Source of the DNA: Streptococcus phocae
GTDB taxonomy: Bacteria; Bacillota; Bacilli; Lactobacillales; Streptococcaceae
DNA: 64,000 bases
Direction: 5' to 3'
Assembly: GCF_001302265.1 (NCBI RefSeq)
Contig: NZ_LHQM01000007.1
Coordinates: forward strand, 1-64,000
The notes beneath the pieces were generated by a model, which was given only the letters and a program-made list of their open reading frames with translations, was not told the DNA's origin and did not search any database. Positions 1 to 7,768 of this stretch are shown in pieces. Position numbers and translations under genes: made by a program. Within the stretch, counting starts at the first letter, position 1. The number at the start of each line of letters is the position of its first letter.

Positions 1-39
1 GGTTTCTAGTTTGTTTTTTGTTAAGAGAGATGACTTTGT

Positions 40-654
40 TTACTCTAGTCCAACTTGTGACATTTCTGTCAATTGGTCATTTTCAAAAGACAAAGAAATA
101 TTAGCACCGTTGATATGGGTTTTTAAGCCACTAATCCAAATAGCTTGGAGACTTTCCTTATCACTAGATGACGCTTGACTATAGTTGTCTGGCTCTGTCA
201 ATAGCTTTTTGACCTCTGCATAAGTCATTCCTTTTTGCAGCTTCTTGTATTCTTTTTGAGATAGTTTTAAATCTCTCTGAAAGGCAAAATTAGCTATGGT
301 TTTAAGGATACTACTATTTTCATACAAATCTATAGTTACTGCTACCTGATCAAACTTCCAAACATAAGAATCTAGTGACACATTTCCAGCTGGTCTGGTA
401 CTGTGTGAGGCAGGTTCTCCAAAAATATCAGTTAGTTCTTCTAGTGTTGTCCCCCCCGTAAAACCAGAATCAGCCTTTGCCAAGGTCACTTTTTCAAACT
501 TAGCCCGAATGTCCTGATGCTCTGCTTGTTTAACCTGAACCTGGGGAGCCTTTTTTGCCTCCTTATGATCACTAACTTTTGACGAAGAACAAGCAATCAG
601 CAATATAGCAAAGACAGGAAGGCTTAACAAAAAGATTATTTTTTTAAATGTCAT
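40..654 (-). CDS. Lipoprotein with two tandem SmpA/BLIP-like (DUF3862-type) repeats
   Basis: This is a predicted secreted lipoprotein of 204 residues. A positively charged start, a hydrophobic stretch and a lipobox LIAC (residues 19-22) point to lipidation at Cys22. A Lys-rich linker follows. The rest holds two related modules, each with a helix motif: GGTTLEELTDIFGEP near residue 67 and GMTYAEVKKLLTEPDN near 141. That pattern is typical of SmpA/OmlA/BLIP-like folds, which streptococcal annotation usually labels DUF3862. The Shine-Dalgarno is weak (AGAAAG about 9 nt before the ATG). It stands alone, downstream of ssrA on the same strand. No specific function is known to me. The family call is from motif recognition; the lipobox is seen directly. 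Confidence 0.85.
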   Translation of the reverse strand: MTFKKIIFLLSLPVFAILLIACSSSKVSDHKEAKKAPQVQVKQAEHQDIRAKFEKVTLAKADSGFTGGTTLEELTDIFGEPASHSTRPAGNVSLDSYVWKFDQVAVTIDLYENSSILKTIANFAFQRDLKLSQKEYKKLQKGMTYAEVKKLLTEPDNYSQASSSDKESLQAIWISGLKTHINGANISLSFENDQLTEMSQVGLE

Positions 655-745
655 AACGATATAACTTTCTATTTTCTAGGTTGAAGCTATTATACCATAT
701 TTATGCATGATAAATAATATGAGATAAGAAGAATATTGGATAACT

Positions 746-767
746 AAAAAAACCTTGCAAGCAAGGC
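746..767 (-). terminator. Terminator of ssrA
   Basis: On the minus strand a short GC-containing hairpin (CCTTG, loop CTTG, CAAGG) is followed by seven T residues. It lies 17 nt past the tmRNA 3' end. Confidence 0.7.
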
Positions 768-783
768 CTTTTGTAAGTATCGA

Positions 784-1129
784 TGGAGCTGGTGGGAGTC
801 GAACCCACGTCCAAACATCTGCCAACACATTTGTCTACAACCATAGGTTATGTTTTTCATTTAACAACTTAGCGACACATAACTCAAGCCTCTAAGATGC
901 GAGTCTATTGATCTCTTTTTAAATTACTAGACAACAATTTAAACGTAGCCTGCTATTTTGAGACTTTTATCAAGACACAAGCAATCTTGTAAAAGTCACG
1001 CTAACTGGTTTTTAGGCAGCTAAAGCGTAAGATTGTGTATTTTTTGCAGTTATATTTAACTGGCATTTTACATCTGCCGATGAGTTGCAAAACATGCCTC
1101 ATAATGCCTGTCGAATCCGTAACAACCCC
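784..1129 (-). ncRNA. ssrA: tmRNA (ssrA)
   Basis: This is transfer-messenger RNA, which rescues stalled ribosomes and tags the nascent chain for proteolysis. The 5' end GGGGUUG pairs with the 3' CAGCUCC to form the acceptor stem. The T-arm GTGGGTTCGACTCCCAC is visible near the 3' end. The 5' part carries the highly conserved stretch around ACGGATTCGACAGGC. The resume codon GCA lies at 1045-1047, and the tag reads AKNTQSYALAA followed by TAA at 1012-1014. The terminal CCA is not encoded. The gene is 346 nt with its own promoter and terminator. Confidence 0.97.
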
Positions 1130-1158
1130 TAAACATAATAACTATACTTACTTAATAT

Positions 1159-1187
1159 ATTATATCAAAAAGCTACTAAAATTGCAA
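1159..1187 (-). promoter_or_regulatory. Promoter of ssrA
   Basis: TTGCAA (1182-1187), a 17-nt spacer and TATAAT (1159-1164) lie upstream of the tmRNA 5' end. Transcription would start about 23 nt before the mature end, which implies 5' processing. Confidence 0.75.
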
Positions 1188-1205
1188 AAAAATCCTTTAG
1201 AGTGC

Positions 1206-1231
1206 AAAAAAAGAGGAACCCAAAGTTCCTC
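1206..1231 (-). terminator. Terminator of rpsA
   Basis: A 7-bp stem (GAGGAAC with GTTCCTC, 5-nt loop) is followed by seven T residues on the minus strand, about 40 nt after the rpsA stop codon. Confidence 0.85.
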
Positions 1232-1273
1232 CTCGTTAATCAATAGGGTCAGTAAACTCTATTAATTTTATAA

Positions 1274-2479
1274 TTATAATTCAATATCTCCGAAAAGATC
1301 AGCCATTGAAAATCCAGTTTGAGTTTCTGGAAGTTCATAATCGCGTCTTGCTTCACGTTTTGGACGTTTTGGACGTGATTGACGTTTTTCGTCTTTGTTG
1401 TCGTTTTCAGCTTGTGCTGGACGCTCTTCCAAAGCTTTGATTGAAAGTGATACACGTTCATCAGCAGCATTAACTTCAAGAACTTTAACAGTTACTTCTT
1501 CACCAACAGAAAGCACATCTTTTGGATTTTCAACACGTTTGTGTGAAATTTGCGAGATGTGAACAAGTCCATCAATACCTGGCAATACTTCAACGAAAGC
1601 ACCAAAGTCTGTCAAACGTTTTACTTTACCTTCAATAACATCACCTTGTGCTAGTTTTTGCTCAACGCCATCCCATGGCCCAGGTGTTGTTGCTTTAAGT
1701 GAAAGTGATACGCGTCCTGCTTCTTCGTCAATTGAAAGAACTTTAACATCAACTTCTTCACCAACAGATACCACTGATTTAGGTGAAACGTTACGCTCAT
1801 GAGATAATTCTGTTACATGGACAAGTCCATCAACACCACCAAGGTCGATAAAAGCACCAAAGCTAGTCAAACGAGCTACAGTACCAGTAACTACTGAACC
1901 CTCTGAAAGTTTAGAGAACACTTCGTTACGTGCTTCTTTAGCAGCTTCTTCGATAACTTCGCGACGTGATAAGATAAAGCGATTTTCTGCTGCATCAACT
2001 TCTTTGATTTTAGCATCAAATTCTTGACCAACAAACTTTTCTGTGTTGCGTACAAAACGAGTATCAATCATTGAAGCAGGAATAAATCCACGAAGTCCTT
2101 CAAATTCGACTGAAAGTCCGCCTTTAACAGCACGAGTACCTTTAACGGTAACAACTTCGCCTTCACGACCGATAAGTTTATCCCAAGCTTTGCGAGCTTC
2201 CAAACGTTTTTTAGACACTAGGAAAGTCACTGTATCAGTATCTTTACCTACTACTTGACGAAGAACAAGTACTTCAACTGTGTCGCCAGTTTTAACAAAA
2301 TCGTTAATGTCAGCATCACGATCGTTAGTCAATTCACGAAGTGTCAAGACACCTTCAACACCAGTACCTTCGATAACAACGTTTGCTTGACCGTTATCAA
2401 CAGTTAAAACTTCCGCAGTGACAACGTCACCAGGGTTTACTTCGCTAACACTGTTTAGCAAATCTTCAAATTCATTCAT
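1274..2479 (-). CDS. rpsA: 30S ribosomal protein S1
   Basis: Ribosomal protein S1 is an RNA-binding protein of the small subunit that helps initiate translation of structured mRNAs. The 401-residue product has four S1/OB repeats at about residues 16-90, 106-172, 194-262 and 279-348. The last two carry the typical cores [21 protein letters not shown] and [19 protein letters not shown]. This short four-repeat form is normal for Firmicutes, while E. coli S1 has six. The C-terminal tail (about 350-390) is highly charged, rich in Lys and Arg. The start is supported by GGAGGA 9 nt before the ATG. A perfect hairpin sits just upstream of the ribosome binding site. Confidence 0.97.
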   Translation of the reverse strand: MNEFEDLLNSVSEVNPGDVVTAEVLTVDNGQANVVIEGTGVEGVLTLRELTNDRDADINDFVKTGDTVEVLVLRQVVGKDTDTVTFLVSKKRLEARKAWDKLIGREGEVVTVKGTRAVKGGLSVEFEGLRGFIPASMIDTRFVRNTEKFVGQEFDAKIKEVDAAENRFILSRREVIEEAAKEARNEVFSKLSEGSVVTGTVARLTSFGAFIDLGGVDGLVHVTELSHERNVSPKSVVSVGEEVDVKVLSIDEEAGRVSLSLKATTPGPWDGVEQKLAQGDVIEGKVKRLTDFGAFVEVLPGIDGLVHISQISHKRVENPKDVLSVGEEVTVKVLEVNAADERVSLSIKALEERPAQAENDNKDEKRQSRPKRPKREARRDYELPETQTGFSMADLFGDIEL

Positions 2480-2496
2480 TCTAAAAAATCCTCCAA

Positions 2497-2522
2497 CAAA
2501 AGCTAGCTTATGCTAGCTTTTG
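2497..2522 (-). promoter_or_regulatory. 11-bp hairpin between tRNA-Gln and rpsA
   Basis: A perfect 11-bp inverted repeat built on AAAAGCTAGC with a 4-nt loop ends only 4 nt before the GGAGG of rpsA. It could terminate the tRNA transcript or act as a processing site or attenuator in the rpsA leader. No long T-run follows it on the minus strand, so simple termination would be weak. Confidence 0.5.
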
Positions 2523-2605
2523 ATAACAATATATTTTCTCAAGGTAACCCGCAACGACAACAACTCTTATCTTTGACGGTCTCAGACTAGGCCTGATACC
2601 TCTGA

Positions 2606-2677
2606 CTGGGGTAGCTGGATTCGAACCAACGCATGAGGGAGTCAAAGTCCCTTGCCTTACCGCTTGGCTATACCCCA
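2606..2677 (-). tRNA. tRNA-Gln (UUG)
   Basis: The 72-nt cloverleaf has acceptor TGGGGTA paired with TACCCCA, T-loop GGTTCGAATCC and anticodon loop CTTTGAC, giving anticodon TTG. CCA is not encoded. It is downstream of tRNA-Tyr and probably cotranscribed with it. Confidence 0.97.
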
Positions 2678-2741
2678 TGATGCTTTTTTCTAAGGATAGG
2701 AACTAGCCGTTCCTTAAGTGAAGCACTTTTTACCTTAGATA

Positions 2742-2822
2742 TGGAAAGAGAGGGATTCGAACCCCCGAACCCGAAGGAGCGGATTTACAGTCCGCCGCGT
2801 TTAGCCACTTCGCTATCTTTCC
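2742..2822 (-). tRNA. tRNA-Tyr (GUA)
   Basis: The 81-nt class II tRNA has a long variable arm, acceptor GGAAAGA paired with TCTTTCC, anticodon loop CTGTAAA (GTA) and T-loop GGTTCGAATCC. CCA is not encoded. Confidence 0.97.
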
Positions 2823-2837
2823 GTAACAACAAAAACT

Positions 2838-2866
2838 ATTTTATCATAGTTTTTGTAAGCTTGCAA
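2838..2866 (-). promoter_or_regulatory. Promoter of the tRNA-Tyr/tRNA-Gln unit
   Basis: TTGCAA (2861-2866), a 17-nt spacer and TAAAAT (2838-2843) lie 16 nt before tRNA-Tyr. Confidence 0.7.
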
Positions 2867-2882
2867 GTATTTTTATAGACTT

Positions 2883-3113
2883 TTAATGATTCAAATTGTA
2901 ATTTTCGATAATATTTTCAATAGCCTTCTCTAAGGTTTTAAAAAAAGTATCCACTGAATCATTTTTTAGTACTGCAAACTTATCGTCAAGCTCTGCTATT
3001 TCACCAACAACACGTTTTCCAATTTGCAACTGATACCCATCAATTTTAGCCTGGTTAACAGTTACTTTCTGGTCAACGAGCTGAATCTCAATTTTTTTAT
3101 CCTTTTTACTCAT
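2883..3113 (-). CDS. DUF2969 family protein
   Basis: This is a 76-residue basic/acidic cytosolic protein that begins MSKKDKKIEIQL. It matches the small lactobacillales family DUF2969 by its overall pattern (GYQLQIGKRVVGEI, then an acidic-hydrophobic C-terminal helix). A GTG one codon upstream is possible, but GAGGTGA lies at the right distance for the ATG at 3113, so I chose that. There is no signal peptide or membrane segment. It sits between ilvE and the tRNA pair. Its function is unknown. Confidence 0.8.
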   Translation of the reverse strand: MSKKDKKIEIQLVDQKVTVNQAKIDGYQLQIGKRVVGEIAELDDKFAVLKNDSVDTFFKTLEKAIENIIENYNLNH

Positions 3114-3148
3114 CACTTCACCTCACTTTGTCTATTTTACACAAAATC

Positions 3149-3173
3149 AAAAAAGCTTGCAAGAGCAAGCTTT
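3149..3173 (-). terminator. Terminator of ilvE
   Basis: A 9-bp perfect stem (AAAGCTTGC with GCAAGCTTT, loop TCTT) ends in a T-run on the minus strand, a few bases after the ilvE stop. Confidence 0.8.
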
Positions 3174-3177
3174 AAAT

Positions 3178-4200
3178 TTAATCAACTTTCACAATCCAAC
3201 CTTCTGGGGCAGGAATATCACCAAACTGGATACCGACTAACTCATCATACAAACGACGTGTAATAGGACCTACCTCTGTTTCGCTATAAAAGACATGCAA
3301 GTTGCCACGATAGCTGATGCCTCCAATTGGAGAAATCACTGCTGCTGTACCACAGGCACCTGCTTCGACAAATTTGTCAAGCTGATCAATAGGCACATCA
3401 CCCTCAATTGCTGTTAAACCAAGTCGCTCTTCAGCTAGTTGAAGCAAGGAATATTTTGTGATTGACGGTAAAATAGATGGGCTTAGTGGCGTGATGAATT
3501 CGTTATTAGCGGTGATTCCAAAGAAATTAGCTGCGCCAACTTCTTCAATTTTGGTATGTGTAGCTGGATCTAGATAAATAACATCTGAAAATCCTTCTGA
3601 TTTTGCTGCTTTACCTGGTAACAAACTACCAGCATAGTTACCTCCGACCTTGGCTGCTCCGGTGCCATATGGTGCTGCTCTATCATAATGTTCCGAAACA
3701 ATAAAGTTTGTTGGGGCTAATCCCCCTTTGAAATAGCTTCCTACAGGCATGGCAAATACCGTGAAAATATATTCATTGGCAGGTTTTACCCCGATGATGT
3801 CTCCCACACCAATCAATAAGGGTCTCAAGTACAAGGTTGCTCCTGTGCCGTAGGGAGGAACAAACTCTTGGTTTGCTTTAACAACCTGCTTAACAGCATC
3901 CACAAACTGCTCTGTAGGGACTTGAGGCATCAAGAGTCGATCTGCTGTTGCTTGTAGTCTAGCTGCATTGCGGTCTGGTCTAAATAATTGAATCGAGCCA
4001 TCTTTTGTCCGATAAGCCTTTAGACCTTCAAAGGCTTGCTGACCGTAGTGGAGAGCTGGTGAGCTTTCTGATATGTGCAAGGTGGCATCTTCAGTGAGAT
4101 GTCCTGCATCCCATTTCCCATCTTTGTAATGAGAAATGTAACGAAATGGTAGTTTGTGATAGTCAAAACCTAGGTTATCCCAATCAATATCTACTGTCAT
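3178..4200 (-). CDS. ilvE: Branched-chain amino acid aminotransferase
   Basis: This PLP-dependent enzyme (EC 2.6.1.42) interconverts Leu, Ile and Val with their 2-oxo acids, using 2-oxoglutarate/glutamate. The 340-residue length is usual for the fold-type IV group II family. Recognisable motifs are the PLP lysine segment AAKVGGNYAGSLLP, the cofactor-binding loop KIEEVGAANFFGI and EAGACGTAAVISPIG near the C terminus. It is a single-gene unit with its own promoter and terminator. In streptococci it is often called bcaT. No T-box or other leader element fits in the short upstream region. Confidence 0.95.
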   Translation of the reverse strand: MTVDIDWDNLGFDYHKLPFRYISHYKDGKWDAGHLTEDATLHISESSPALHYGQQAFEGLKAYRTKDGSIQLFRPDRNAARLQATADRLLMPQVPTEQFVDAVKQVVKANQEFVPPYGTGATLYLRPLLIGVGDIIGVKPANEYIFTVFAMPVGSYFKGGLAPTNFIVSEHYDRAAPYGTGAAKVGGNYAGSLLPGKAAKSEGFSDVIYLDPATHTKIEEVGAANFFGITANNEFITPLSPSILPSITKYSLLQLAEERLGLTAIEGDVPIDQLDKFVEAGACGTAAVISPIGGISYRGNLHVFYSETEVGPITRRLYDELVGIQFGDIPAPEGWIVKVD

Positions 4201-4226
4201 GTTGTACCTCTTTTCTACTTTTCTCT

Positions 4227-4254
4227 ATTGTAACTTTTTCTAAGCAATTTGCAA
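4227..4254 (-). promoter_or_regulatory. Promoter of ilvE
   Basis: TTGCAA (4249-4254), a 16-nt spacer and TACAAT (4227-4232) lie about 27 nt before the start codon. Confidence 0.55.
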
Positions 4255-4294
4255 GTTTAGCCCACGGCATGATAATACCACCAGCTATTTTAGC

Positions 4295-6754
4295 TTAGAG
4301 CAATTTAGCTGATAGAACCCCCTGATCTGAGATGCTGTCCGAAATAAAGGAACCATTGCTTGTACGCTCTGATAACGGAAGCGTTTCTAAGGAAATCGTG
4401 TAATCTTGTCCTGTTTGGCTAATCACTAGTAAAGATTGTGGTTTATGCTCTTGACTAGTGATTTTGGTAAAGAGATCAATTTGGTCAACTGTTGTCTCTG
4501 TGGTCACCATATCCGCTAAAAACACTCGGTGAGGCTTAGCTTTTAGTTCTCGTAAAACCAATAAGCCTCGATTCGCTCGACTGGTTTGAGGAATTTCAGA
4601 AACGGCTACGCGTTTGAGAGCCCCTCGCTGAGTGAGAACAAAAAACGAGGATGCTGTCACTGGCACGGCTGAGGCTAAGACGTCGTCATCTTTTAGATTG
4701 ATTGCCTTGACCCCAGCTGTTTTCAAGCCTTGTATAGGAACCTCTTGGCTGGCAAAGCGCAGCGCATAGCCCTGCTGTGTTACCAAAAGAAAATCTTCCA
4801 TGACAATAGGTCCCACGCTAATAATGTGGTCAGAAGCTCCTTTTAATTTAGCAAACTTGGTTGCTTTAGAGCGATAGGTTCGCCATGGTTGCAACGCTGT
4901 TCTCTCAAAGCGTTTGATCACACCTTTTTGAGTGACTGCATAATACAAGCCTTGGTCAAAGGACTGCACAATTTCGGCATATAAAATCGTTTCTTCCGTA
5001 CTGAAATTATTAATGGTTTGAGACAGGTGTTCGCCAATATCTTTCCAACGTAAATCAGTCAGTTCATGGACAGGACGATATATAGCGTTTCCTAAATTGG
5101 TGAAAAGCAACAGATGGTCAGTTGTTTTGGCTTGTTGCACAAATATCAAATCATCATCGTCTCTTTTGCCAACTTCGGCTAGACTAGAGGCATTGAAAGA
5201 ACGTGGAGTAGTACGCTTTATGTAACCTCCTTTCGTAACACTAACAAAGGTTTCTTCCGCTAATATTAAACTAGCTGAGTCAATTTCAATCACTTGACTC
5301 TCTGCTTGTAACTCTGATAAACGTGGGTGATTAAATTTCTTTTTCACCTCTCTAAGCTCTCGCTTCATGACGTTATACATGGTCGTTTCATCGTTGATAA
5401 TAGCCGACAGCATGGTGATTAGACTTCTCAGTTCTTCTTCTTCTTTTTGAAGGGTCACGATATCCGTATTGGTTAAGCGATAAAGTTGTAAGGTGACAAT
5501 AGCTTCTGCTTGTTCATCGGAAAATGCATAGCTGACTTTAAGATTGTCTTTTGCATCACTCTTATTTTCAGATGCTCTAATCAGTGAAATCACTTCATCT
5601 AAAATCGATAGAACGCGAATAAGCCCTTCAACAATATGGAGCCTTTTCTCAGCTTTTTCTTTGTCATATTTAGAACGCTCTACGATGATTTGTTTGCGGT
5701 GGTTAATATAGCTCGATAAAATTTTGTGCAACCCTACTTGTCGTGGGGTAAAATGATCGATTGCAACCATATTAAAATTATAATTGATTTGAAGATCTGT
5801 GTATTTCAGCAAGTAATTTAAAATGGTTTGGCTATCGGCATCTTTTTTGAGCTCGATAGCAATACGCAATCCTGTTCGATCGGACTCGTCGCGCACTTCT
5901 ACAATACCAGGCACTTTATTATTTACTCGAACATCATCGATTTTCTTCACCAAAACAGCCTTATTAACCTCATAAGGGATTTCAGTAACAATAATTTGCT
6001 GCTTACCACCTTTTAGCGTCTCTATCTCTGTTCTAGAGCGGACAGCGACACGTCCTTTGCCGGTTTCATAAGCTTTTTTAATCTCATCAGCTCCTTGAAT
6101 AATCCCACCTGTTGGAAAATCAGGACCAGGCAAAAAGGTCATTAATTTATCAAGGCTGGCTTTTGGGTGGTCAATTAAATGGACCACTGCATCAATAACC
6201 TCTGACAGGTTGTGTGGTGGAATATCTGTGGCGTAACCAGCAGAAATCCCTGATGACCCATTGACCAATAAATTAGGGAAAGCTGCTGGTAACACTGTCG
6301 GCTCTTTTTCGGTGTCATCAAAATTCCACGCGAAGGGCACGGTTTGTTTCTCGATATCCTGAAGAAGGTAGCCTGAAATCTCAGATAGTCTTGCCTCTGT
6401 GTACCTCATAGCCGCTGGAGGGTCACCATCCATGGAACCGTTGTTCCCATGCATTTCAACAAGAATCTCTCTGTTTTTCCAATTTTGGCTCATCCTGACC
6501 ATAGCGTCATAAATCGAAGAGTCTCCATGAGGATGGAAATTCCCCATGATATTTCCGACTGATTTGGCTGATTTTCGGTAACCTTTTTCAAACGTATTGC
6601 CATCTTTATTCATCGAATAAAGAATCCGTCGTTGCACGGGTTTTAAGCCATCACGAATATCTGGAAGGGCTCTTTCTTGGATGATGTACTTGGAATAGCG
6701 CCCAAAGCGCTCTCCCATAATGTCCTCAAGGGACATGTTTTGAATGTTAGACAT
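4295..6754 (-). CDS. parC: DNA topoisomerase IV subunit A
   Basis: ParC is the DNA-cleaving subunit of topoisomerase IV, which decatenates daughter chromosomes. The 819-residue product starts MSNIQNMSLEDIMGERFGRYS, the streptococcal ParC start. A reading 7 codons longer exists but lacks family support. The active-site tyrosine is Tyr118 in PAAMRYTEAR. The quinolone-resistance region has Ser79 and Asp83 (HPHGDSSIYDAM), the wild-type residues. The C-terminal half is a beta-pinwheel with repeats such as TKGGYIKRTTPRSF. No clear Shine-Dalgarno precedes the ATG. It follows the unknown gene by 129 nt and probably belongs to the parE operon. Confidence 0.97.
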   Translation of the reverse strand: MSNIQNMSLEDIMGERFGRYSKYIIQERALPDIRDGLKPVQRRILYSMNKDGNTFEKGYRKSAKSVGNIMGNFHPHGDSSIYDAMVRMSQNWKNREILVEMHGNNGSMDGDPPAAMRYTEARLSEISGYLLQDIEKQTVPFAWNFDDTEKEPTVLPAAFPNLLVNGSSGISAGYATDIPPHNLSEVIDAVVHLIDHPKASLDKLMTFLPGPDFPTGGIIQGADEIKKAYETGKGRVAVRSRTEIETLKGGKQQIIVTEIPYEVNKAVLVKKIDDVRVNNKVPGIVEVRDESDRTGLRIAIELKKDADSQTILNYLLKYTDLQINYNFNMVAIDHFTPRQVGLHKILSSYINHRKQIIVERSKYDKEKAEKRLHIVEGLIRVLSILDEVISLIRASENKSDAKDNLKVSYAFSDEQAEAIVTLQLYRLTNTDIVTLQKEEEELRSLITMLSAIINDETTMYNVMKRELREVKKKFNHPRLSELQAESQVIEIDSASLILAEETFVSVTKGGYIKRTTPRSFNASSLAEVGKRDDDDLIFVQQAKTTDHLLLFTNLGNAIYRPVHELTDLRWKDIGEHLSQTINNFSTEETILYAEIVQSFDQGLYYAVTQKGVIKRFERTALQPWRTYRSKATKFAKLKGASDHIISVGPIVMEDFLLVTQQGYALRFASQEVPIQGLKTAGVKAINLKDDDVLASAVPVTASSFFVLTQRGALKRVAVSEIPQTSRANRGLLVLRELKAKPHRVFLADMVTTETTVDQIDLFTKITSQEHKPQSLLVISQTGQDYTISLETLPLSERTSNGSFISDSISDQGVLSAKLL

Positions 6755-6883
6755 AATTGTAAGAAACACAACCATTAAGCCACAAAAAGTAAACCACCGG
6801 ATTGTAACCCAATAATAGACTAGTTAAGTGGCAGTTGTGTTTTATTCCTTTCATAATGATGTGTACAGAGTTGTAACAAAACC

Positions 6884-7717
6884 TCATGAATCACTAGAAG
6901 CATCTGACTGGCTGATGCTAAGCAGATACCTGTAGACTTTTTGGGTCCACTGGACTAAACCATCTCCGTCATACTCTAAGTAATGGACATTTGTAGCTAA
7001 TTGTTTGGGAATACTTTTGCTAAACGCAAGAGCATTGGCTTTTGGTATGATGCAAGCTGTCATAAGCTCTAGGGGGACTTGGTGCTTGATCTTTGCTGGG
7101 TGATACCCATCAAAAATATAATGATCCAAAGCGATTAATTGGCTATAAGCGTAGTGAAAGCTGACGCCTGGGATAAACTCGTCTTCTAGTTCTTTTTGAT
7201 TAGGAAGCCGTCCTAATAATCGCTCCATGGCTAATCGATAACCTGAAGTAGTATTAGACCACCCAAACATCACATAATCAAAATAATCTACAGGATCTCC
7301 TGCTGCATTTCGACTACTGTTGACCAATTCCTGTCCAGTAAGTTGAAACGCTTTAACTGCTGATAAAAGGCTTCCTGTCTTAAAAATAGCGATAGCCGTG
7401 CTAACGGTACAGGTATGACTTAGATAGTCTGAATAAACAAGCTGTCCATCACTATCAAAAGTTGCTGCAACAGCTTTTTGACTAGGGGTGAAAGGATGTG
7501 TCGCCTGATATTTTTGTAAATAATCGTTTATCTGAGTCAAGATAGTTGTGTTATCACAGCACAGTTTTGTTAGCCGATTGTGCCTTTTTTCATAGACTAA
7601 AAATAGCGCTATTTTTTCTAACTCAAAAGGCTGTATCCGTGGGTAATCTTCTAACGCAAAGTGATAAATGCCATCCCACTGGATGCTGTAATCGTTCTGG
7701 CAAATGTTTAATATCAT
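6884..7717 (-). CDS. Unknown protein between parE and parC with an ADP-ribosyltransferase-like motif
   Basis: I do not recognise this 277-residue protein by name. ATG at 7717 is preferred over an upstream TTG because GAGGAA lies 7 nt before it. It is cytosolic, with no signal or membrane segment. Residues about 119-137 read H-T-C-T-V-S-T-A-I-A-I-F-K-T-G-S-L-L-S. From memory this matches in spacing the first motif of DarT/DUF4433-type ADP-ribosyltransferases (H, then I at +10, G at +14, LLS at +16). A later DYVMFGWSNT resembles their DYVPFYF segment, and DEFIPGVSFHYAY follows. Placement 51 nt after parE suggests cotranscription with topoisomerase IV. The enzymatic call is inference only; a plain unknown family is equally possible. 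Confidence 0.6.
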   Translation of the reverse strand: MILNICQNDYSIQWDGIYHFALEDYPRIQPFELEKIALFLVYEKRHNRLTKLCCDNTTILTQINDYLQKYQATHPFTPSQKAVAATFDSDGQLVYSDYLSHTCTVSTAIAIFKTGSLLSAVKAFQLTGQELVNSSRNAAGDPVDYFDYVMFGWSNTTSGYRLAMERLLGRLPNQKELEDEFIPGVSFHYAYSQLIALDHYIFDGYHPAKIKHQVPLELMTACIIPKANALAFSKSIPKQLATNVHYLEYDGDGLVQWTQKVYRYLLSISQSDASSDS

Positions 7718-7768
7718 CCAAAATTCCTCGATACAAATGAGCAATCTACTTATCTTTTTAGGGTTACT

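Noticed and set aside
1035-1265. 76-codon plus-strand reading frame between ssrA and rpsA
   Set aside because: It runs antisense through the tmRNA gene, its promoter and the rpsA terminator, and lacks a ribosome binding site.
4201-4294. T-box or leucine leader upstream of ilvE
   Set aside because: The leader after the predicted promoter is about 20 nt and shows no T-box sequence.
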